Source of the DNA: an uncultured Pelagibacteraceae bacterium
Lineage (GTDB): Bacteria; Pseudomonadota; Alphaproteobacteria; Pelagibacterales; Pelagibacteraceae
Direction: 5' to 3'
DNA length: 33,803 nt
Assembly: GCA_902606835.1 (NCBI GenBank)
Contig: CACLHW010000006.1
Coordinates: 27,501-61,303 of the forward strand
The translations under genes and the position numbers were made by a program. This document shows positions 1 to 6,687 of this stretch, in pieces. Position 1 is the first letter of the stretch. The number at the start of each line of letters is the position of its first letter. Under the pieces are notes generated by a model. The model saw nothing but the letters and a program-made list of their open reading frames with translations, was not told where the DNA came from and did not search any database.

Positions 1-818
1 TTAGTTTTTAGATATTTTTTAAGTTCTTGAATTCCAAAAAAAAATAAATTTTTATAATCTTTGTTCATTAAAAAATTAGTACTACCTTGAAGCGAAATAT
101 CTTTTTTTTTAAGTAATTCTTTATAATAATTAAAATGAAATGCTGAAGCGATAATTACTCCATCAACATTAGAGTTTGCTAAAACTTTGTAAACGTCATC
201 TGGATTTCTTGCTCCCCCATGTGCCAATAATGATATTTTACTTAGTTTTGATGCTTTATCATAAAGGTTAAGATCAAATCCTTTGCCGACTCCCTCATTA
301 TTAATTGAAGTTAAAATAATTTCACCCACACCGATTTCTTGAACCTCTTTTATCCATTCAAAAACATCTAGATTTGTACTTGTCCGTCCAGTATCTGTAT
401 AAACTTTATATTTACCTTCAACTTTTAGCGTTTCAATAGTTATTGTAATTGTTGATGATCCAAAAACTTTAACAGCTTCTTTAATGAATTTTTTATTATT
501 TACTGCTGCTGTATTGATTGAGACTCTGTCAGCTCCATTAATTAATACTTCTTTAATATCGTCAATACTTCTTATTCCACCACCTACTGTAATAGGAGTA
601 AATATATTTTTTGTAATCTTATTAGTAAGCGAACTTAATTGGTTTCTTTTATATAAACTTGCAACAACATCCTGGAAAATTATTTCATCAATATTTTCGT
701 TGAAATATTTTTCAGCAAAAAACTCTGGGTAGCCTAAAATTCTTAGTCCTTCTAGATGCATACCTTTTACTAGAAATTTATTTTTTATATCAAGTCTAGC
801 TATTATTCTTTTTATCAA
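1..818 (-). CDS. HisF-like cyclase subunit of a sugar amidine pathway (3' end beyond window)
   Basis: This is a TIM-barrel protein of the HisF family. Seen: 272 codons are open from a TTG at 818 to the window edge, with an in-frame TAA upstream at 825-827 and no earlier ATG that would keep the first strand. HisF landmarks appear in order: an ARLD box with Asp10, Asp50 in a QDVVAS box, VGGGIR near residue 78, GADRVSINTAAV near residue 95, and LLAHGGA near residue 200. The residue matching the catalytic Asp130 of Thermotoga HisF is Glu129. Known: HisF/HisH paralogues next to a WbpG/PseA-type amidotransferase serve surface-sugar amidine synthesis, with HisH supplying ammonia. The amidotransferase gene lies 27 nt upstream, so this is probably not the histidine enzyme. 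A HisH partner is not in the window and may lie just beyond base 1. Confidence 0.85.
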   Translation of the reverse strand, partial: MIKRIIARLDIKNKFLVKGMHLEGLRILGYPEFFAEKYFNENIDEIIFQDVVASLYKRNQLSSLTNKITKNIFTPITVGGGIRSIDDIKEVLINGADRVSINTAAVNNKKFIKEAVKVFGSSTITITIETLKVEGKYKVYTDTGRTSTNLDVFEWIKEVQEIGVGEIILTSINNEGVGKGFDLNLYDKASKLSKISLLAHGGARNPDDVYKVLANSNVDGVIIASAFHFNYYKELLKKKDISLQGSTNFLMNKDYKNLFFFGIQELKKYLKT

Positions 819-845
819 TTTGTTTTATAATATTGAGTTATTAAA

Positions 846-2096
846 TTATTCCCATGGAGGGTTTATAAGTTCCCACCTATTTGATTTTTTTTCCCAAATA
901 TGATTTGGTCTAAATTTGTCACAAAGTTTATCAAATTCTTCCCTATTCATTGAAATATAATCTAAAAAATCTTTTTCATATTTTTTTGGAAACTCACCAT
1001 CAAATTGCTTAATTAATCCCAATCCTTCTTCTTTTGTTATATGTCCATTTCTAACTTCCATACTAGAGTCACTCATTGCTCTTCCGCAACCAAATTTTAT
1101 ATAAGCTGTATAAAAAAAGAAGCTATCAACTTTATCATCTATACTAGCATATTTTTGATATGTACCTTCTGATCTTTGAGTATTTGCTTCAAAACCTGTA
1201 TTTTCAACTGCATAATAAAAATTTTCTTGAGGTACCCACTTTAAGTAATAACCTAAATAGTATGTTTTTATTTTTTTCTCTTCCATTTTAGTAGGCTCTA
1301 AAGGTAAGTAACACTTAAAGTCGTTTACGTTAAAACCTTGTTCTAAATGACTTGATATCGGCTTACCTCCTAATTTAACATCTTCAATCTTCATAGAAGC
1401 TATTGGATCTTGTAAATAACCAGGGTGAGAGTTTTTGTTTGTTTTTTCAAATAATTTTTCATCTCCAACCTTGGTTCCGTAATCTGTTGGAGTCTCTCCG
1501 TAAAATATTAAAGGTATATCCATTAAATAAGCTATTTGAGGTATAAAGTTTTTTTGTCCCAATATAAATGGTTGAAAAGGATGAAGGATGTTCAAGGTTG
1601 ATTGTCTAGTTAAGTACCTATGCACTTTACCGTTTGGAGTAAATAAATAATTATCAAAACCTCCGGTATTGATCCAGCTTTGGAAATTTTTCCAACCTAT
1701 ATCTGTGTAAATTGTAGGAGACCAAGTCACAGTTAATGGTCTCATTCCATATTTGTACTTAAGTATATGTGATTGAAAAGCACTGTCTTTGCCACCACTT
1801 CCACCAACCAAACAGTTATATTGGGCTTTGTGATTTTTGTATTTACTACAAAGTTCTATTAACTCTTTTTCTCTTTCCTTCCAATTTATTTGACCGTCCC
1901 ATTTTTTTTCGTTGCTTTTACAAGCGAAGCAAACGTTATTTTTATCAAATTCAATTGGAATTTGATGGGTATCTTTGTCATGTTTATACTCATTAATAGA
2001 AGTAGGTTTTTGATTAGTAATATTACACTTCTTGCAATATTTAACTTGCAACGGCAACCCGAACATACCACGTTCTTTATTGTTATTTTTTTTCAT
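846..2096 (-). CDS. N-acetyl sugar amidotransferase (WbpG/PseA family)
   Basis: This ATP-dependent PP-loop enzyme should convert an acetamido group of a surface sugar to an acetamidino (amidine) group, using ammonia delivered by HisH/HisF partners. Seen: 416 residues, normal for the family. There are paired cysteines at 21/24 and 56/59, a likely zinc site, and the PP-loop SGGKDS at about 100-105. A FYGETPTDYG segment follows in the middle of the protein. Known: PseA/PtmG in Campylobacter and WbpG in Pseudomonas act on nonulosonic or di-N-acetylated sugars. It is followed after 27 nt by the HisF-like gene, a standard pairing. The nonulosonate-type genes on the plus strand of this window are a plausible source of substrate, but this is inference. 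Base composition is less A-homopolymer-rich than in the plus-strand cluster. Confidence 0.9.
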   Translation of the reverse strand: MKKNNNKERGMFGLPLQVKYCKKCNITNQKPTSINEYKHDKDTHQIPIEFDKNNVCFACKSNEKKWDGQINWKEREKELIELCSKYKNHKAQYNCLVGGSGGKDSAFQSHILKYKYGMRPLTVTWSPTIYTDIGWKNFQSWINTGGFDNYLFTPNGKVHRYLTRQSTLNILHPFQPFILGQKNFIPQIAYLMDIPLIFYGETPTDYGTKVGDEKLFEKTNKNSHPGYLQDPIASMKIEDVKLGGKPISSHLEQGFNVNDFKCYLPLEPTKMEEKKIKTYYLGYYLKWVPQENFYYAVENTGFEANTQRSEGTYQKYASIDDKVDSFFFYTAYIKFGCGRAMSDSSMEVRNGHITKEEGLGLIKQFDGEFPKKYEKDFLDYISMNREEFDKLCDKFRPNHIWEKKSNRWELINPPWE

Positions 2097-2174
2097 CTTA
2101 AACTGTAGATCAATAATGATTTTATACTATATTGTCTTGTAACCGAATATTTACAATGCATCAACCCAACCTTA

Positions 2175-2251
2175 TGGAGGGCCATGTAGGACTTGAACCC
2201 ACAACCTCAACGTCCGAAGCGTTGCGCTCTATCCAATTGAGCTAATGGCCC
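2175..2251 (-). tRNA. tRNA-Arg (anticodon TCG)
   Basis: The minus strand folds into a full cloverleaf. The acceptor is GGGCCAT paired with ATGGCCC, the D stem is GCTC/GAGC, and the anticodon stem CAACG/CGTTG encloses the loop CTTCGGA with anticodon TCG. The T stem is GTGGG/CCTAC around TTCAAGT. CCA is encoded at 2175-2177 and the discriminator base is T. It lies between the glycosyltransferase gene (23 nt away) and the amidotransferase gene, all on the same strand. It is a chromosomal landmark inside a surface-sugar region. Confidence 0.95.
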
Positions 2252-2273
2252 ATTTATAAGAATTCATATATAA

Positions 2274-3131
2274 TTAACTTAAATATTTTTTCAAATATTT
2301 TTTACTTGAAACAAAATATTGATCTATTCCAATAGTTTTTTCACCTGGTCTCGGCACTACCTGAACAGTTGGTTTAGTTTTATATCCTATTCTTACGCCA
2401 ATTTTGTTCAATCTTTCAAAAAAATCAAGGTCGTTTACTCTATTATTTGATTTCATCCAACTATAAATATTGTATTTTATTATTTTAAGATATGATCTGT
2501 AAAAGTATGAAGAAGCATTTCCTCTTCTTATTCCCTCAATAATATCAGGTTTTGACTCTATTTTTCTTCCATATCTATAAGAGTAACCTTTTGAAGTAAT
2601 AAATTCTAAATTTTTATTTTTTAAAAAATTAAGTGAACTTTTTAAATGATCTTTTGTCCAAATATCATCATCATCAATTCTTGCTATGTATTCTCCTTTA
2701 ACTAATTTTAAAGCATGGTTTGCTGCCATAACTGGGCCAACAAACCAAATATTTTCAATATTTTTTTTGTACTTTATTTTTCTAGGAATATTTACAAATT
2801 TAATTCTTTTATCATTTATTTTTTTTACTATTTTTTCCGTATTATCAGTGCAGCCATCTCCAACTATAATATATTCAAAATTTTTATATGATTGCCTAAG
2901 GACAGATTTTATAGCTCTTTCTTTAAGTATAGATGCTCTATTATATGTAGGGGTATATATTGAAATTAGTGGTTTTTTAGACTTTTTTGTATCGTTTGCT
3001 TTATTTAACCTTTTATACTTAACTTTATCAATAACTATTATAAAGAATTGTATAAAAAAAGAAAAAAAATTGTACACAGTTTTTTTTTCTAACTGTTTTC
3101 TCAATTTATAAATTTTTTTTTGTTGAATCAC
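2274..3131 (-). CDS. Family 2 glycosyltransferase
   Basis: An inverting GT-A fold glycosyltransferase, probably adding a sugar to a surface glycan at the inner membrane. Seen: 285 residues. A basic N-terminal stretch with a hydrophobic segment at about 20-34 could associate with the membrane. The GT2 start motif ISIYTPTYNR is near 57-66, VGDGCTDNT near 90-98, and the metal-binding acidic block IDDDD at 152-156. The donor and acceptor cannot be told from the sequence. It is last in a three-gene run: its start overlaps the end of the radical SAM gene by 4 nt, so the two are almost certainly co-translated. Confidence 0.88.
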   Translation of the reverse strand: MIQQKKIYKLRKQLEKKTVYNFFSFFIQFFIIVIDKVKYKRLNKANDTKKSKKPLISIYTPTYNRASILKERAIKSVLRQSYKNFEYIIVGDGCTDNTEKIVKKINDKRIKFVNIPRKIKYKKNIENIWFVGPVMAANHALKLVKGEYIARIDDDDIWTKDHLKSSLNFLKNKNLEFITSKGYSYRYGRKIESKPDIIEGIRRGNASSYFYRSYLKIIKYNIYSWMKSNNRVNDLDFFERLNKIGVRIGYKTKPTVQVVPRPGEKTIGIDQYFVSSKKYLKKYLS

Positions 3132-4027
3132 CTAGCTTTAATTTTTTCTGATTTGGGCATTAATCTATGTTCACGACTCATTTCCTCAGAGTGTGACATA
3201 AATCCTCTATATCTTGAAGGCGCCCATCCAAAAGAATTTTTTATAATTTCTTTTTCAGTTATTTTTTTGTCAAAAATTTTATAATGCCCTTTTTCAATCT
3301 TTAAAGATTTATTCTTTAACAATTGATAGTTCTTTTCCGAAATAGTATCCACGGTTGGACCAGTTCTCCCACCAAATCCATCACTTTCAGGCGGCAATGG
3401 AAGTGCTGCGCTACAATTTTTACAATAGGAATTTATTTGATTTCTAAAGTCCTCAAGTGGTTTTTTCCACCAGCCCTTTTCAATTGGAACGCCACCAGGT
3501 CCGTCTATTAATTGATCTAAAGATGCTGCCACTTCACAAAAAAAACCGCCTTTTGGAGTTATTGAAGCTGACCATTGTTCTTGAACCCAGCAGTTATTTA
3601 TAAGCTCATTAACTAACTCTTTATTTTCCACAACTTCATCAATTCCCACAAGCAATGGCTGATGTTTTCCAGGAGCTGTGTGGTCATTGTAATTTATTAA
3701 ATCTTTATCAAAAACTCTTTCAATCTCATTTTTAAATTCAGCCCATTGATGTCCCGCTGTCCATATTTGTCTTTTTCTTCTAGGTATTTTTTTTTCAAAA
3801 ATTTTTATTATTTCTAAGAAATTTGGATGTAACGCAGGCTCTCCGCCCATCATACCTATTCTGCCGGGAAAACCATCAAGGCTATCAATTGCTTTCTCAA
3901 TATATTTAAGATCCATAAAAAAAGGTTTTTTATGATGACCAACATGTCGCGTACAATTAGCACATCTTAAATGACATGCATTTGTAACTTCAATTTGGAT
4001 TACAGTCATTTCAGCTATATCACGCAT
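3128..4027 (-). CDS. Radical SAM protein with likely auxiliary cluster
   Basis: Seen: a CX3CX2C radical SAM motif at Cys18, Cys22 and Cys25, then MMGGEP at 59-64, a SAM-binding element. Further cysteines at 146, 164, 202 and 205 could ligate an auxiliary iron-sulfur cluster of the SPASM/twitch kind. The length is 299 residues. Known: such enzymes generate the 5'-deoxyadenosyl radical and modify sugars, peptides or cofactors. The exact reaction is not recognisable here. It lies between a pentapeptide-repeat gene (8-nt overlap) and a glycosyltransferase gene (4-nt overlap), so a role in modifying or dehydrating a surface sugar is the best inference. A peptide or protein substrate cannot be excluded. 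Confidence 0.82.
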   Translation of the reverse strand: MRDIAEMTVIQIEVTNACHLRCANCTRHVGHHKKPFFMDLKYIEKAIDSLDGFPGRIGMMGGEPALHPNFLEIIKIFEKKIPRRKRQIWTAGHQWAEFKNEIERVFDKDLINYNDHTAPGKHQPLLVGIDEVVENKELVNELINNCWVQEQWSASITPKGGFFCEVAASLDQLIDGPGGVPIEKGWWKKPLEDFRNQINSYCKNCSAALPLPPESDGFGGRTGPTVDTISEKNYQLLKNKSLKIEKGHYKIFDKKITEKEIIKNSFGWAPSRYRGFMSHSEEMSREHRLMPKSEKIKAR

Positions 4028-4628
4028 ATTTATCCCAATTGTCTAAAAATTGACCTTTATTATTTTTAAATAGTATACATACATCTTTAACTTTTTTCAT
4101 CGAAGTTTTAGATATATTATTATTAATAAATTTTGATAAAAATAAATTACTATTATCAAAAACTACATTATTTATATTACATTCAGCAAAAAAAGACATA
4201 AACATTTTACAATTTTGCATGCTATTATCCTCTAATTTCATATTTTCATAAATTACCCTGTTAAAGTCTACATTGTTAAATTGATTTTTAGATAAATCTC
4301 CATTCTTAAAATATGAGTTCCTAAATTTTGAATAATTTCCAGAATTGTTTATAAAATTAACAGCATCAAATTCACAGCCTCTAAAATCTGCATATTCTAA
4401 GTTTGAATTTATGATTTTTGTATCTTTGAGTTTTGAAGCTTCAAAATTTGTATTTTTAATTTTACAATCTTCAAATATACATTTATCAAAAGAAGACTCT
4501 CTAAAAAATGTTTTTTCAAAGTCACATTTCACAAAAGTCATATTAATTAAATAGGAAAATGTTAAAATTTTACTTGAATAATTTTTATTGACTATCTTTT
4601 CATTTTTTAAAATATTCTCAAAATTCAT
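4020..4628 (-). CDS. Pentapeptide-repeat protein
   Basis: Seen: 202 residues dominated by five-residue repeats with a central Phe, Leu or Ile followed by polar residues (for example FEDCK, IKNTN, FEASK, LKDTK), running from about residue 30 to 190. Known: such repeats form a right-handed quadrilateral beta helix. Functions vary widely and the fold alone does not give one. The repeats are degenerate in the C-terminal half and the last 25 residues are non-repeat. It is the first gene of a three-gene operon with the radical SAM and GT2 genes, overlapping the radical SAM gene by 8 nt. It is divergent from the MarR-type regulator. No signal peptide is visible, so it is probably cytoplasmic. A scaffold or substrate role beside the radical SAM enzyme is speculative. 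Confidence 0.85.
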   Translation of the reverse strand: MNFENILKNEKIVNKNYSSKILTFSYLINMTFVKCDFEKTFFRESSFDKCIFEDCKIKNTNFEASKLKDTKIINSNLEYADFRGCEFDAVNFINNSGNYSKFRNSYFKNGDLSKNQFNNVDFNRVIYENMKLEDNSMQNCKMFMSFFAECNINNVVFDNSNLFLSKFINNNISKTSMKKVKDVCILFKNNKGQFLDNWDKYA

Positions 4629-4730
4629 TTTAGTATAAAGATTTTAATTTACTTTTAGGTACATGCATATATTAAAAAAGGCTAAAATAGTACATTTTTT
4701 TGATAAATAGAAAATTAATGTTAATTTACC

Positions 4731-4759
4731 TTTACTGTTCAATAATTGAACGCTAAGAT
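4731..4759 (+). promoter_or_regulatory. Candidate promoter of the MarR/NusG-like control module
   Basis: A -35-like TTTACT (4731-4736) and a -10-like TAAGAT (4754-4759) are separated by exactly 17 nt. Each matches the sigma-70 consensus at 4 of 6 positions. The predicted start near 4766 leaves only about 10 nt before the ATG at 4776. The spacer is filled by the first palindrome. This is an inference from spacing and weak consensus matches. Confidence 0.45.
4737..4751. promoter_or_regulatory. Operator palindrome 1 (perfect 15-bp)
   Basis: GTTCAATAATTGAAC is a perfect 7-bp inverted repeat around one central A. It occupies the spacer between the candidate -35 and -10 hexamers. The same arms recur 23 bp downstream. 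A winged-helix dimer encoded 25 bp away is the natural candidate ligand (inference). Confidence 0.75.
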
Positions 4760-4774
4760 GTTCAATTATTGAAC
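4760..4774. promoter_or_regulatory. Operator palindrome 2 (perfect 15-bp)
   Basis: GTTCAATTATTGAAC has the same arms as palindrome 1 and differs only at the central base (T instead of A). It starts right after the candidate -10, covers the predicted transcription start, and ends one base before the ATG at 4776. It therefore replaces any Shine-Dalgarno sequence. Binding here would block initiation, which suggests autorepression. Confidence 0.75.
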
Positions 4775-4775
4775 A

Positions 4776-5072
4776 ATGACAGACAATCAAGACAATTTTA
4801 ACGTATTAAGAAAAATTCAGAAGAATCCAAATGCTACTCAAAGAGAGTTGGCCAAAGAACTAAACTTTAGTCTTGGTAAGCTTAATTATTGTATAAAAGC
4901 TTTGCAACTTAAAGGATTAGTTAAAATTAAAAATTTTAAAAAGAATCCTAACAAAATGAATTATTTATATGTTTTAACTCCCAAGGGCATTTCTGAAAAA
5001 ACAAAACTCACATTAAATTTTATGAAAAATAAAATGAAAGAATATGATGAGTTAAAAAAAGAGCTTAAGTAA
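4776..5072 (+). CDS. MarR-type winged-helix regulator associated with exopolysaccharide clusters
   Basis: Seen: 98 residues. A winged helix-turn-helix covers about residues 8-75, with NATQRELAKELNFSLGKLNY as the recognition region and a basic wing near 55-65. A charged C-terminal helix (about 80-98) may dimerise. Length and pattern fit the small EPS-associated MarR-type regulators known at the head of polysaccharide clusters. The start at 4776 lies one base after a perfect palindrome and has no ribosome binding site, so translation from a very short leader is likely. It abuts the NusG-like gene with no gap (stop ends at 5072, next ATG at 5073). Autoregulation through the two palindromes is inferred. 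The signal it senses, if any, is unknown. Confidence 0.82.
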   Translation: MTDNQDNFNVLRKIQKNPNATQRELAKELNFSLGKLNYCIKALQLKGLVKIKNFKKNPNKMNYLYVLTPKGISEKTKLTLNFMKNKMKEYDELKKELK

Positions 5073-5570
5073 ATGTGGACAATAATAAAATTTGACAAAA
5101 AAAATTATAATTTTTTTAAAACAGAGTTAAAAAATAAATTAAGCTGTGATTATGTTTTATATTGTCCAAAAATATTAATACATAAATATAAAAATCAAAA
5201 ACTTATAAAAAAGGAATATAATATATTAGGTGATTATATATTTTGTTATGATAAAAATTTAAAAAATAAAGAAACTTTGGCAAAATTAAAATTTATCAGA
5301 GGTTTAAAATATATTTTAAGTGGATTTTCGACTTCCCAAGAAGAGATAGTGCAATTCATTAAAAAGTGTAAAGAATTTGAAAATAGTAATGGATATATAA
5401 CACAAAGTTTTTTTAGCTTACAAGAAAATTCAAGATATAAGTTTGCATCAGGACCTTTTATAAATAAAATTTTTCAAATTATAAATATTCAACAAAATAA
5501 AATAAAAATACTAATGGGTGATTTAAAAACAACAATTACAAAAAAAGAGTTTTTATTTAATCCAGCCTAA
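5073..5570 (+). CDS. NusG/RfaH-like transcription antiterminator
   Basis: Seen: 165 residues with NusG layout. The N-terminal NGN-like domain (about 1-95) begins with a MWTIIKF strand and carries LGDYIFCY near 52-59, where NusG has its PGYIFV element. A C-terminal KOW-like unit (about 125-162) has SGPFINKIFQII and a second strand KIKILMG. Known: specialised NusG paralogues (RfaH, UpxY, LoaP) keep RNA polymerase processive through long polysaccharide operons and are encoded at or near their start. The position, translationally next to a MarR-type regulator and 85 nt before a 16-kb sugar cluster, fits that role. Divergence from NusG is strong, so it is not the housekeeping copy. Confidence 0.78.
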   Translation: MWTIIKFDKKNYNFFKTELKNKLSCDYVLYCPKILIHKYKNQKLIKKEYNILGDYIFCYDKNLKNKETLAKLKFIRGLKYILSGFSTSQEEIVQFIKKCKEFENSNGYITQSFFSLQENSRYKFASGPFINKIFQIINIQQNKIKILMGDLKTTITKKEFLFNPA

Positions 5571-5595
5571 AAAAAAATATATATGTATCTATTTT

Positions 5596-5632
5596 TTGTA
5601 AAATCAAATTTTTACAAAGTGCGGAGCTTATG
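5596..5632 (+). promoter_or_regulatory. Leader hairpin followed by a GCGGAGC block (candidate antiterminator recruitment site)
   Basis: TTGTAAAA (5596-5603) and TTTTACAA (5610-5617) form a perfect 8-bp inverted repeat with a 6-nt loop. It is followed after 3 nt by GCGGAGC (5621-5627), the only GC-rich block in the 85-nt leader. No U-tract follows, so it is not an intrinsic terminator. RfaH binds ops (core GGCGGTAGCGTG) and LoaP uses RNA hairpins. The resemblance to GCGG-AGC is suggestive only. Confidence 0.4.
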
Positions 5633-5655
5633 TATATTTAAAATTAAACTCAACA

Positions 5656-6687
5656 ATGCTTAAAGGTAAAGTCTTAAAAAAAATAATATTGTCACGTCAA
5701 TCAAAGATCATTGATGTAATAAATAATTTAAATGAATCTGGACTTAGAATAGTATTATTCGTAGATGAAAAAAAAAACTTTGCAGGAATAATTGATGATG
5801 GAGATATAAGAAGAGCATTACTAAAAGGGTACAATATAAATCATAAAATTTTAAATGTTATTAATAAAAAATGTTATGTTACTAACCAAGAGTTAAACGA
5901 AGAAGATCTAGACAGGTTAATTGCTAGATTTGACAACATACCAATTGTAAAAAATAAAAAAATTTATGGACTTTATACAAAAACTAATCTGGGCAAAATA
6001 AAGGTTAAAAAAAACAAAACACATGTTGTAATTATGGCCGGGGGTTTTGGGAAGAGACTTGGTTATCTTACAAAAAATAATCCTAAAGCATTACTAAGAT
6101 ACAAATCAAAGCCACTAATACAACACATAATAGAAAATATTAATAAGCAAGGTTTTAATAATTTATATATATCAATTTTCTATCTAAAAGATTTAATAAA
6201 AAAATTTATTAAAGAAAATAATTATTTTAATTCAACAGTTAAATTTATTGAAGAAAAGATCCCCTTAGGAACTATCGGATCGTTAAAATTGATCAAAAAG
6301 GTAAGTAATAATTTTTTACTATTAAATTGTGACGTAATCTCAGCTTCAGATCTTAATGAAATGTTAAAATTCCATATTAAAAAAAAAGCTTTTTTAACAA
6401 TTGGAATTAAAAATTATAAGTACAAAAATCCTTATGGTGTTGTGATAACCAAGGGGGGTAAATTTAGATCATTCCAAGAAAAACAGGAAATAGACTTTAA
6501 TATAAATGCAGGTATTTACGCAATTAATAAGCGAGCAATAAAAATTATTAGCAATAATAATTTTAAAAACATAGAAAATTTAATTGAATATTTAAAAAAG
6601 AAAAATTATAAGATTTTAATTTTTCCAATAATTGAAAATTGGCTCGATTTAGGTCAAAATAAAAAAGTTTTAAAAAAATTTAACTAA
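5656..6687 (+). CDS. CBS-domain sugar-1-phosphate nucleotidyltransferase (PtmE-like)
   Basis: Should activate a sugar-1-phosphate with an NTP. Seen: 343 residues. A CBS pair covers about 1-115 (FAGIIDDGDIRRAL near 42-55, VPIVKN-type second repeat near 95-108). A nucleotidyltransferase domain follows from about 123, with MAGGFGKRL at 127-135 and NPKALL at 142-147. A Cys-Asp pair near residue 225 sits in LLLNCDV, the metal-binding strand. Known: this CBS-transferase fusion occurs in PtmE, the glucosamine-1-phosphate guanylyltransferase of the GDP-linked legionaminic acid route. It is the first gene of the long plus-strand cluster, and its stop is followed immediately by the TTG start of the next gene. 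Nucleotide specificity is inferred, not visible. Confidence 0.82.
   Translation: MLKGKVLKKIILSRQSKIIDVINNLNESGLRIVLFVDEKKNFAGIIDDGDIRRALLKGYNINHKILNVINKKCYVTNQELNEEDLDRLIARFDNIPIVKNKKIYGLYTKTNLGKIKVKKNKTHVVIMAGGFGKRLGYLTKNNPKALLRYKSKPLIQHIIENINKQGFNNLYISIFYLKDLIKKFIKENNYFNSTVKFIEEKIPLGTIGSLKLIKKVSNNFLLLNCDVISASDLNEMLKFHIKKKAFLTIGIKNYKYKNPYGVVITKGGKFRSFQEKQEIDFNINAGIYAINKRAIKIISNNNFKNIENLIEYLKKKNYKILIFPIIENWLDLGQNKKVLKKFN

Noticed and set aside
484-732. An 82-residue plus-strand open frame with hydrophobic character
   Set aside because: It lies wholly opposite the HisF-like gene, whose minus-strand frame has clear family motifs throughout; the plus frame is its antisense shadow.
1769-2108. 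Several 60-75-residue frames on both strands
   Set aside because: They overlap the N-terminal part of the amidotransferase in other frames and show no recognisable features.
2137-2156. Inverted repeat TTGTAA-N8-TTACAA upstream of the amidotransferase, similar to the arms of the hairpin at 5596-5617
   Set aside because: Only 6 bp per arm in very AT-rich DNA, with different spacing from the other copy; too likely by chance to call a shared operator.
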